A DNA stretch of 6,044 nt, from assembly GCA_013153655.1 (NCBI GenBank), contig JAADEB010000094.1, positions 1-6,044 on the forward strand, written 5' to 3'. Source of the stretch: Chlorobiota bacterium (lineage in GTDB: Bacteria; Bacteroidota; Bacteroidia; Flavobacteriales; Flavobacteriaceae). A program made the translations under genes and the position numbers. How positions within the stretch are numbered: the first letter of the stretch is position 1; every line of letters begins with the position of its first letter. The notes beneath the pieces were generated by a model. The model made no database searches. It was not told where the DNA came from and saw only the letters and a program-made list of their open reading frames with translations. Of the stretch, positions 1 to 5,771 are shown piece by piece.

Positions 1-1846
1 CGGTTAAAGTATTCTTCAACGAATCCAATTGACCGGGATAAAATAGCCGCCCGCCCGTACCCCGGGCCAATTCGTTTAAGGCTCCGGTCCATGCTTGGGT
101 AAAGCGTTTTTCGGCCGTAAACGGCGTCACTTGAAATCCGCCTTTTTTATGCAAACGATAGTCTTGATAATAAATGTCGTAGGTATAAAAGCCGGGTTTC
201 AAATGTTCCAAATAGGCTTTGTAGAATCCGTTTTCGTAATATAAAGGAACGGTTTTTCGCTCCGTTTCCGGTCCGTTAAGGGTCAATGTTAACCGAGCCG
301 ATGGATTAGGCTCCCACAGGGGTGTTAAAGCTTTTACGGATAACACGACGGGTGTGCCGGCATCGTAACGGTCGGCATGTTTGATTTCAAGTAAATCTTT
401 ACCGGGTTTTTGCCTCAAATACATGACGGTCCGGCGAATCATTTGTTGGATAAAATCCTGTTTGTTATCCTTACGGGCATAGATCCACCATCGCCAAAGG
501 CCTTGGCCGAAAGTAACGGCTTCGCGGCGACCGGGTGAAATAGCCATGAGCGGTTGGGCTTTACCGCCGTTTTCCTCGCGGCCGTACCACAGCACACGCG
601 CGGTTTTTTCCACCCGGTTGGTGCCGCTATAGTCTTTAAGAGGCGGCAACACCAATCCTTCAGGCGGCGACAAGGAAAACAAGTCGAATTCTTCGTTCCA
701 TTGCGGATAATAATATCGCGTTTCGTTTCCGGGTGTCTGTTTGGCAAACCATCCGGCCAGGCGGTTGAGGGTTTGCCAATCGGTGGCAACGCCCGTTATC
801 CACCACACGGGTTTTCCGGCCCGGCGTATGGCTTCGATTTGTTTGGCCTTTGGTTGCAAGGCGATAATGACGTCGGCCCGGTCGGCGTTTGTCCATTGCT
901 TTTGTATCCGTACACGATTGTGGCGATCGCTTTCCAGCGCACGACGAATCACCCCGGCATCGGGATGCAGACCGCCGTACACAATGGCTATACGCGCCCT
1001 TTGGTCCACCACCAAAAATTGTATGGTTCGGCTATTATTCAAGGTGTCGGTTTCGCCCTCGAAAGCTTGCACACGGATATGATACCGGTGCCAGCCCGGT
1101 TGGTCTTCTTTAAATGTTAAAGCCACCTTTCGATAGGATTGGTGCCGGTCCAATCGAATGGTTTTTTGGACTTTCAGCCGGCCGTTTTCCCACACTTCCA
1201 GCCGGGTTTGAACGGGCGACTCCGCCCTGCGGTAATGTACCGGAATTTCCACGGGAAAAAAGTTTCCTTTGCCCGTGCGGCGATTGTATTCCACTGGGCC
1301 CAATTCCAAATCGGGACGCTTGATGGTGTCGCCCAGTACCAAGGGATAAATTCGCACGTTTTTTAACGTGCCGCCCAAAAACCGGTAATCCGGGCCGCGG
1401 GTTTGAATACCGTCGGTAAGTAATACCCAAGCTTCACGTGATTTTTCCGGTTTTAGGGCATAAAGCGCTTGAAGCGAGGCATAAACGGCCGTTTGCCGGC
1501 TAAGCGAATCGGGTTTATGTCCGTAAAGGGTATCTCCCAAATATACAACCGATACATCCAGTTGTTGTTTGAATGCTTTGTCCTTGATCAGCTCGGTTAT
1601 TATGCTATCCGATAGAGGCAAATACTTGGCTTGTGATTGCGATCGGTCTTGTATGAGGACCAACCGCGCTTTGGTTTTTTGTTGTTTGACCGTTTTCCAT
1701 ACGGGGTTTGCAATTAAGAGTAAAAAGGCCCCTAAGGCGGCGGCGCGCAAGGTAAACAATACCGGCTCTTTTCGGGGCGAATAAGTCAAAGCTGCCCCTG
1801 CCAGGGCGATAAATAATAAAAGGAAGATGTAAACGGCCGAAATCAA
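1..1846 (-). CDS. VWA-domain inner-membrane protein, C-terminus beyond the left edge
   Basis: An open frame of 615 codons runs from 1846 to the left edge without a stop. The first in-frame candidate start after a TAA at 1868-1870 is TTG at 1846-1844; no ATG occurs before residue 434. This start keeps the whole first membrane segment (residues 1-22), and a TAnnTTTG box lies 26 bases upstream. A second hydrophobic segment spans about 29-50. A VWA fold follows, with a metal-site motif DRSQS at 67-71 (the DxSxS form), T119 in RQTAVYASL, and TDG at 144-146. Residues 284-360 (start IAIVYGG) resemble the class I glutamine amidotransferase-like fold often attached to such proteins, but I see no catalytic triad. 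The GQGLWRWW segment at 447-454 and the ending GGRLFYP at 598-604 are familiar from flavobacterial VWA proteins of unknown role. The bulk probably faces the periplasm and binds protein or ligand through Mg2+. Function is unknown; the family call is firm, the start less so. Confidence 0.8.
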   Translation of the reverse strand, partial: MISAVYIFLLLFIALAGAALTYSPRKEPVLFTLRAAALGAFLLLIANPVWKTVKQQKTKARLVLIQDRSQSQAKYLPLSDSIITELIKDKAFKQQLDVSVVYLGDTLYGHKPDSLSRQTAVYASLQALYALKPEKSREAWVLLTDGIQTRGPDYRFLGGTLKNVRIYPLVLGDTIKRPDLELGPVEYNRRTGKGNFFPVEIPVHYRRAESPVQTRLEVWENGRLKVQKTIRLDRHQSYRKVALTFKEDQPGWHRYHIRVQAFEGETDTLNNSRTIQFLVVDQRARIAIVYGGLHPDAGVIRRALESDRHNRVRIQKQWTNADRADVIIALQPKAKQIEAIRRAGKPVWWITGVATDWQTLNRLAGWFAKQTPGNETRYYYPQWNEEFDLFSLSPPEGLVLPPLKDYSGTNRVEKTARVLWYGREENGGKAQPLMAISPGRREAVTFGQGLWRWWIYARKDNKQDFIQQMIRRTVMYLRQKPGKDLLEIKHADRYDAGTPVVLSVKALTPLWEPNPSARLTLTLNGPETERKTVPLYYENGFYKAYLEHLKPGFYTYDIYYQDYRLHKKGGFQVTPFTAEKRFTQAWTGALNELARGTGGRLFYPGQLDSLKNTLT

Positions 1847-1872
1847 GGCAAAGTTCGTTTGAGAGGTTTAGC

Positions 1873-1880
1873 CAAAATTA
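1873..1880 (-). promoter_or_regulatory. Bacteroidota-type -7 box upstream of the VWA gene
   Basis: On the minus strand this reads TAATTTTG, an exact match to the TAnnTTTG -7 consensus used by the primary sigma factor of Bacteroidota. It ends 26 bases before the proposed TTG start, which implies a leader of about 20 nt. The identical octamer lies 28 bases before mnmG. No convincing TTTG -33 element is seen at the usual 19-21 bp spacing, so this rests on one element. Confidence 0.4.
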
Positions 1881-1896
1881 CGTAAATCCAAAAGAA

Positions 1897-1944
1897 TATC
1901 CTCCTTGAAATCTTTTCGGGCCGAAGCACCATTCAAGGAGGATA
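1897..1944 (-). terminator. Long inverted repeat, probable terminator of the stress-protein gene
   Basis: Perfect 13-bp arms (TATCCTCCTTGAA at 1897-1909 and its complement at 1932-1944) flank a 22-nt loop. The loop can itself fold as TTCG-GCC-CGAA, seen on the minus strand. Read from the stress-protein gene, the stem lies about 50 bases past its stop and is followed by a modest T-rich run (TTCTTTT), as in an intrinsic terminator. It also sits about 17 bp upstream of the -7 box of the next gene, so an operator is a second possibility. The arms contain AAGGAGG, but no gene starts at a useful distance from it. Confidence 0.5.
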
Positions 1945-1995
1945 AATAGAACAAAAAACGTTTTTGAAAAACTTAACTTATTGGATTACAATAAC

Positions 1996-2844
1996 TTAGT
2001 CTTTTTCCATTCGGAAAGTCAAAATATTTCGGTTGGCTTTATTGACCACATCTTCGGCAATACTGTCTTGGAGGAAATGCAACAGTCCCTGACGGCCGTG
2101 GGTGCTCAGGGCAATAATATCCGCGTCAATTTTATCGGCGAAATGGAAAATTCCCTCTTGGACGGAATAATCGTCATAGACCACTTTGTGCATTTTTTCA
2201 AGGGGATATTGGTCTTTATGTTTGCTTATAAAATCCTCTATCAGTTCTTCGGATTCATGGGTAGCGAGAAAATTCATGATGGTATTGACACGCAGCAAAT
2301 AGATATCGGGATCGTACAAACGGGCAAAATCCAGCAATTTATTAAAGCATTTATGGCATTGTTCCTTAAAACTTGAAGCATAGACGATACGTTTGGGATT
2401 GAAATCGGGAACGAATTTTTTAATGACAAGGACGGGGATTTTTGAATTACGTACCACCTTTTCGGTATTGGAACCCACAAAGAATCCGTTCATTTTACCG
2501 GTTCCGTGGGAGCCCATCACAATAAGGTCGGCTCCTTTTTCGGCGGCATAATCGGCGATACCTTCGAACGGCCGGTTGAAATCCACATAATCATTGACTT
2601 TAATTCCTTTTAAATAGGGTTTAGCCAATAATTCGTCGAATTTTTTTCGCGCATGTTCCATCAGCAGGATGGCTGCCGGCCCGGTAGGGGTGCCGTCGGC
2701 GGCCATACCTACTTCGCCCGAAGGCAGGTCGATGAGGTGAAGTAAGATGATTTCGGCTCCCGTTTTACGAGCTATTTGCGCGGCCATTCTTAAGGCCGCT
2801 TCAGAGCAGGTGGAAAAATCGACAGGTACGAGAATTTTTTTCAT
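1996..2844 (-). CDS. Tandem-domain universal stress protein (UspA superfamily)
   Basis: The 282-residue product is two fused Usp domains (about 1-143 and 150-280), a cytoplasmic nucleotide-binding fold linked to stress survival. Domain 1 starts MKKILVPVDFS and carries a complete ATP-binding motif G-x2-G-x9-G-S at residues 111-125 (GSHG ... GS). Domain 2 starts KRIVYASSF at 151 and keeps only a degraded form: STHG at 247-250, with Asp-Ser at 260-261 where Gly-Ser is expected. Probably only the first half binds ATP. The length is as usual for two-domain members; E. coli UspE has the same architecture but I do not claim orthology. The ATG at 2844 gives the standard family N-terminus and has no Shine-Dalgarno sequence. 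It is divergent from the lipoprotein gene and 149 bp upstream of the VWA gene, with a likely terminator between. The signal it responds to cannot be read from sequence. Confidence 0.93.
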   Translation of the reverse strand: MKKILVPVDFSTCSEAALRMAAQIARKTGAEIILLHLIDLPSGEVGMAADGTPTGPAAILLMEHARKKFDELLAKPYLKGIKVNDYVDFNRPFEGIADYAAEKGADLIVMGSHGTGKMNGFFVGSNTEKVVRNSKIPVLVIKKFVPDFNPKRIVYASSFKEQCHKCFNKLLDFARLYDPDIYLLRVNTIMNFLATHESEELIEDFISKHKDQYPLEKMHKVVYDDYSVQEGIFHFADKIDADIIALSTHGRQGLLHFLQDSIAEDVVNKANRNILTFRMEKD

Positions 2845-2898
2845 TGTGGTATGGATTTTGTTTTTTAAATTTAATAAAAATTTTTAATACGTGTAAAA
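2845..2898. promoter_or_regulatory. AT-rich divergent promoter region
   Basis: These 54 bases separate the starts of the stress-protein gene (minus) and the lipoprotein gene (plus), so they must contain the nearest promoters of both. On the minus strand TAAATTTA at 2866-2873 is one base off the TAnnTTTG box and lies 22 bases before the ATG. I see no clear box for the plus-strand gene and no Shine-Dalgarno sequence for either. The region is inferred from gene orientation more than from motifs. Confidence 0.4.
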
Positions 2899-3450
2899 AT
2901 GAAAAATATTTTCATCATCGGCTTGTTCGTGTTAAGTCTTTCGGGTTGTCGAACACAAAAAATTTCTTTGGAAACCATCCATCAAAAACCGGTTCAGACC
3001 CCCTTAAAGAAATCCGACATGATCAAAATTGTCCAAATCGATTTACTAAAAGACACGGTTTTCGAAGTCCGAAAGGACGGTATCGGTAAAATTTATCCCG
3101 TATTTCAAAAAGCGGAAGGAACGGCCGTATTAAAGCTCGAAGTAGGATATGATTTAAAAATTCCTGTACCCGACAGCCGGCAAAATTATGTATTGCTCAT
3201 TCCCCTCCCCAACCCCTTGAAAATGGATAAAAAAGAAGGATACAAAGTGCCTTTATCCCAGATTTTATTCGGTTTTCAGGCCTTCCATCCGCAGGCAGGT
3301 TACCGTTTTTTGACCGAAAAAGACGGAGAAGTGGTTATTAAGGCTAAGGATAAATCCCATTTGATCGTGCAAGTGGAATTAAAGGGAAAACCTTCCAAGA
3401 TGAACGGCTCTTATATCATTGAACTTACGGATACTGCGCAGGAAAAATAA
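2899..3450 (+). CDS. Predicted lipoprotein of unknown function
   Basis: The 183-residue product begins with a short signal peptide: Lys2, a hydrophobic core at about 4-14, and the lipobox LSGC ending at Cys17. It is therefore predicted to be lipidated at Cys17 and anchored in an envelope membrane. The mature part (about 166 residues) alternates short polar and hydrophobic stretches that suggest a beta-rich fold, for example at 74-102 and 145-177; there is no further membrane segment. I recognise no catalytic motif or family. The ATG at 2899 is the first in frame after a TAA at 2875-2877 and gives a proper signal peptide, so the start is well supported. It is the only plus-strand gene here, divergent from the stress-protein gene and convergent with mnmG, and so probably monocistronic. 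Its stop lies 4 bp before the first parS-like site. Confidence 0.85.
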   Translation: MKNIFIIGLFVLSLSGCRTQKISLETIHQKPVQTPLKKSDMIKIVQIDLLKDTVFEVRKDGIGKIYPVFQKAEGTAVLKLEVGYDLKIPVPDSRQNYVLLIPLPNPLKMDKKEGYKVPLSQILFGFQAFHPQAGYRFLTEKDGEVVIKAKDKSHLIVQVELKGKPSKMNGSYIIELTDTAQEK

Positions 3451-3454
3451 AATT

Positions 3455-3470
3455 TGTTCCACGTGAAACA
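3455..3470. other. parS: parS-like ParB-binding site 1
   Basis: TGTTCCACGTGAAACA matches the bacterial chromosomal parS consensus TGTTnCACGTGAAACA, as known from Bacillus subtilis, at every fixed position. ParB (a CTPase clamp) loads at such sites and spreads, recruiting ParA and SMC for origin segregation. The site lies in the convergent gap, 4 bp after the lipoprotein stop. ParA and ParB genes are not in the window. Motif recognition is direct; function is inferred. Confidence 0.8.
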
Positions 3471-3490
3471 TTGATTAAAAAATTTTTCGT

Positions 3491-3506
3491 TGTTCCACGT
3501 GGAACA
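3491..3506. other. parS: parS-like ParB-binding site 2, abutting the mnmG stop
   Basis: TGTTCCACGTGGAACA is a perfect 16-bp palindrome differing from the parS consensus by one base (G for A at position 12). This variant is like the Pseudomonas parS core. It ends on the base next to the mnmG stop codon (3507-3509) and its centre is 36 bp from that of site 1. Two sites this close support a real ParB-loading locus. As RNA, sites 1 and 2 could also pair at 15 of 16 positions across a 20-nt loop, so a secondary role as a bidirectional terminator between the convergent genes is possible. Confidence 0.75.
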
Positions 3507-5384
3507 TCAGCGCCCCATGTACACCCAAAGAATTTGGATATCGCTGGGCGAAACACCGCTGATCCGGCTGGCCTGACCTAAAGTGCGCGGCCGGATTTTT
3601 TTTAGTTTCTCCCGTCCTTCGTAACTGATGGAAGGGACTTTGTCGTAATCGAAGTTTTCGGGGATTTTGACGTCTTCCAATTTATGCCATTTGGCGGCGT
3701 TCTCCTTCTCTTTCTCGATATATTTTTCGTACTTCAGGTTAATTTCCAATTGCTTGACGGCCTCCTCGTCAATTTGATTTTTCGTTACAAAATCGCGGAA
3801 AACGCCCACCGCCATATAATCGTCTTTGTCCAATTGCGGGCGGGCCAAAACTTTTTTCAGTTTGAAACCTTGCTTAATGGGGGGCGTACCTTTGCGTTCC
3901 AATACCTCGTTGACATCGCCGGGCTTAATGCTGGTGCGGGCTACGAAATCTTGCAGCATGGACAACTGTTTGAGCTTGCGTTCGACCAAACGCATCCGCT
4001 CTTCGGAGGCCAAACCGATGGCATACGACAAAGGCGTCAAACGAATATCGGCATTATCCTGGCGCAACAAAGTACGGTATTCGGCCCGCGATGTAAACAT
4101 CCGGTACGGTTCGTCCGTGCCTTTGATGACTAAATCGTCGATCAATACACCGATATAGGCTTGGTCGCGTTGAAGTATAAAAGGTTCTTTTTCGTCCAAA
4201 CGAAGGGCCGCATTTATTCCCGCCATGATTCCTTGGGCGGCGGCTTCTTCATAACCGGTGGTGCCGTTAATTTGTCCGGCAAAATACAGGTTGCGGATTA
4301 ATTTGGTCTCCAACGTATGATACAACTGGGTGGGCGGAAACCAATCGTATTCGATGGCATAACCGAAACGGATGATTTTGGCGTTTTCAAAACCCGGTAC
4401 ACGACGCAATGATTCGATCTGTACATCGATGGGCAAAGAAGTCGAAAAACCGTTTACATACATCTCGTAGGTATTCCAACCTTCGGGCTCCACAAAAAGT
4501 TGATGACGCTCTTTGTCCGAAAACCGGACAATTTTATCCTCGATCGATGGGCAATAACGCGGCCCGGTTCCTTCGATTTCACCGCTGAACAGCGGCGATT
4601 GATCAAATCCCAAGCGCAACGTATCGTGTACCATGGGATTGGTATAGGTTATCCAGCACGAAAGTTGCTTTTCGAGCGGCTTGGTAATGGGAAGGAAAGA
4701 AAATTTACCCGGATTTTCGTCTCCTTTTTGTTCTTCCATTTTGCTAAAATCCAGGCTGCGCATATCCACACGCGGCGGGGTACCTGTTTTCATCCGTCCG
4801 GCTTCGAATCCCAAATCCTTGAGGTTTTCGGTCAAGCCGTAGGATTTGGGCTCCCCTATCCTGCCGCCTCCGAATTTGGTGGGACCGATATAAATGCGTC
4901 CGTTCATAAAAGTGCCGGCCGTCAAAATCACCGCCCGCGCGTCGATTTGAAGGCCCAATTGTGTTTTTACTCCCCTAACCTGCTCATTTTCAACTACTAA
5001 CGAGGTGACCATATCGGCCATAAGGTCCAAGTTGGGAATTTTTTCCAATTGTTCGCGCCAGAATTTGGTGAATAAGGCCCGATCGTTTTGCGTGCGCGGA
5101 CTCCACATGGCGGGCCCTTTGGATCGGTTAAGCATCCTGAATTGTACGGCCGACAGGTCGGCTACGATGCCCGAATAGCCTCCCAAGGCATCTATTTCCC
5201 TGACAATCTGCCCTTTGGCAATACCTCCCATGGCCGGATTACAGCTCATTTGGGCGATTTTGGTCAAATCCATGGTGATGAGCAAGGTCTTTTTGCCCAA
5301 ATTGGCCGCTGCGGCCGCCGCCTCCGATCCGGCATGACCGGCTCCCACCACTATCACATCATATTTTTCGGGATACTTAATCAT
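3507..5384 (-). CDS. mnmG: tRNA uridine-5-carboxymethylaminomethyl modification enzyme MnmG (GidA)
   Basis: FAD-dependent subunit of the MnmE-MnmG complex, which installs the (carboxymethyl)aminomethyl group at C5 of wobble uridine 34 in certain tRNAs using methylene-tetrahydrofolate and glycine or ammonium. The 625-residue length matches the family (E. coli 629). Visible hallmarks: the FAD dinucleotide-binding loop GAGHAGSE at 14-21; SCNPAMGGIAKG at 47-58 with Cys48 (E. coli Cys47); GRMKTGTPPR at 196-205; GidA signature 1, GPRYCPSIEDKIVRF at 274-288, with Cys278 (E. coli Cys277); signature 2 beginning AGQINGTTGYEEAAAQG at 369-385; and the C-terminal helical QASRISGVSPSDI at 604-616, the part that contacts MnmE and tRNA. 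Nothing is missing. The ATG at 5384 gives the normal N-terminus, with no Shine-Dalgarno sequence and a TAATTTTG box 28 bases upstream. It is downstream of ybeY, but the 387-bp gap and own promoter argue for separate transcription. It converges on the lipoprotein gene across the parS pair. Confidence 0.98.
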   Translation of the reverse strand: MIKYPEKYDVIVVGAGHAGSEAAAAAANLGKKTLLITMDLTKIAQMSCNPAMGGIAKGQIVREIDALGGYSGIVADLSAVQFRMLNRSKGPAMWSPRTQNDRALFTKFWREQLEKIPNLDLMADMVTSLVVENEQVRGVKTQLGLQIDARAVILTAGTFMNGRIYIGPTKFGGGRIGEPKSYGLTENLKDLGFEAGRMKTGTPPRVDMRSLDFSKMEEQKGDENPGKFSFLPITKPLEKQLSCWITYTNPMVHDTLRLGFDQSPLFSGEIEGTGPRYCPSIEDKIVRFSDKERHQLFVEPEGWNTYEMYVNGFSTSLPIDVQIESLRRVPGFENAKIIRFGYAIEYDWFPPTQLYHTLETKLIRNLYFAGQINGTTGYEEAAAQGIMAGINAALRLDEKEPFILQRDQAYIGVLIDDLVIKGTDEPYRMFTSRAEYRTLLRQDNADIRLTPLSYAIGLASEERMRLVERKLKQLSMLQDFVARTSIKPGDVNEVLERKGTPPIKQGFKLKKVLARPQLDKDDYMAVGVFRDFVTKNQIDEEAVKQLEINLKYEKYIEKEKENAAKWHKLEDVKIPENFDYDKVPSISYEGREKLKKIRPRTLGQASRISGVSPSDIQILWVYMGR

Positions 5385-5412
5385 TTGATTTTATGAAACT
5401 TGCCAAAGCGTG

Positions 5413-5443
5413 CAAAATTACAAATTTCCTCGTAAAGGTTAAA
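5413..5443 (-). promoter_or_regulatory. Probable mnmG promoter
   Basis: On the minus strand TAATTTTG (5420-5413) matches the Bacteroidota -7 consensus TAnnTTTG exactly. A weak -33 element, TTTA (5443-5440), lies 19 bp further upstream, at the usual spacing. Transcription would start near 5407, giving a leader of about 20 nt before the ATG at 5384. The -33 box is one base off TTTG, so the call rests mainly on the -7 box and its position. Confidence 0.5.
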
Positions 5444-5494
5444 CCGTCGTCCTGAATACGGTACATGTATAATGGAAAAAATTTTTTTAACGAA

Positions 5495-5526
5495 TTAGTG
5501 AAATAGTGAGCTAGTGAGTTAGTGAA
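5495..5526. repeat. Four tandem copies of an 8-bp unit (nTAGTGAn)
   Basis: The successive octamers are TTAGTGAA, ATAGTGAG, CTAGTGAG and TTAGTGAA; the inner TAGTGA is identical in all four, and a partial fifth copy (TAGT) follows at 5527-5530. The even 8-bp spacing is not explained by coding. It could arise by slippage or be a set of binding sites; nothing in the sequence decides this. Confidence 0.75.
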
Positions 5527-5570
5527 TAGTTATTCAATATATGATGAATAATTTACCAAATGCGGAATAA

Positions 5571-5607
5571 TGAGATCCCTCACCGCTCCCAAGGTCGATT
5601 TCCTCGG
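5571..5607 (-). repeat. Possible decayed copy of a dispersed Bacteroidota intergenic repeat
   Basis: Read on the minus strand, this stretch contains ATCGACC, then GGGAGCGG, then GAGGGATCTCA. From memory this resembles the very common intergenic sequence of Bacteroidota genomes that runs CATTTCGACC, a GGGAG/GCGG-rich middle, and GAGAAATCTCA. It is clearly more GC-rich than its surroundings and does not code. The assignment is by recollection of the pattern and is tentative. Confidence 0.35.
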
Positions 5608-5727
5608 ACTAATATTACTAAGTATTTGATTTATTTAATGTTAAGACTAAAGCAATAAGCCAAATACTTTATCCGATGAATATGCTAATGATTTAATTTA
5701 GGTAAGGTTAAAGTTAAAATCTAAAAA

Positions 5728-5762
5728 AGCTAAAAGCTAACATCCAAAGGCTAACAGCTAGT
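5728..5762. repeat. Five degenerate tandem units of 7 bp (AGCTAAC-like)
   Basis: The units in register are AGCTAAA, AGCTAAC, ATCCAAA, GGCTAAC and AGCTAGT. The bases just to the left (5707-5727: GTTAAAG, TTAAAAT, CTAAAAA) continue a weaker 7-base rhythm. The array ends about 10 bp past the ybeY stop. On the ybeY transcript it gives T-rich TTAGC repeats. It is a decayed microsatellite or a spaced set of sites; its function is unknown. Confidence 0.55.
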
Positions 5763-5771
5763 TTTTAAGGT

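Larger units (their letters stand above)
5385..5771. other. 387-bp non-coding spacer between ybeY and mnmG
   Basis: No open frame with plausible start, length and composition exists on either strand. From the mnmG side it holds the mnmG promoter (to 5443), the octamer array (5495-5526), a GC-richer island that resembles a decayed dispersed repeat (5571-5607), an AT-rich inverted repeat (AAGTATTTG at 5620-5628 and CAAATACTT at 5661-5669, with TTATT and AATAA pairing inside), and a 7-bp periodic array up to the ybeY end. I see no clear terminator for ybeY; its transcript would run into the T-rich complement of the 7-bp array. Confidence 0.7.

Noticed and set aside
793..802. DnaA-box-like TTATCCACC
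   Set aside because: A single near match inside a coding region, with no cluster of boxes or AT-rich unwinding element; not evidence of oriC here.
554..1120. 188-codon plus-strand open frame
   Set aside because: It lies inside the minus-strand VWA frame, which runs 615 codons with recognisable motifs; the plus-strand product shows no family features.
1354..1371. Perfect 7-bp hairpin with a TTTT loop (GCACGTT and AACGTGC)
   Set aside because: It lies inside the VWA coding frame, far from any gene end; probably chance, since the codons are ordinary (TLKNVR).
1435..1440. CACGTG core, as in parS
   Set aside because: Only the central bases fit; the flanks do not match parS and the site is within the VWA coding sequence.
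1954..1965. Palindrome AAAAACGTTTTT after the stress-protein gene
   Set aside because: It is a low-complexity A/T palindrome with no loop; the stronger inverted repeat just beyond it is a better terminator candidate.
4500..5000. Plus-strand open frame inside mnmG, with others at 3684-4158 and 5088-5396
   Set aside because: These are antisense shadows of a complete and strongly conserved mnmG gene.
5495..5762. Short repeats considered as a CRISPR array
   Set aside because: The units are 7-8 bp and contiguous, with no spacers, no long repeats and no cas genes nearby.
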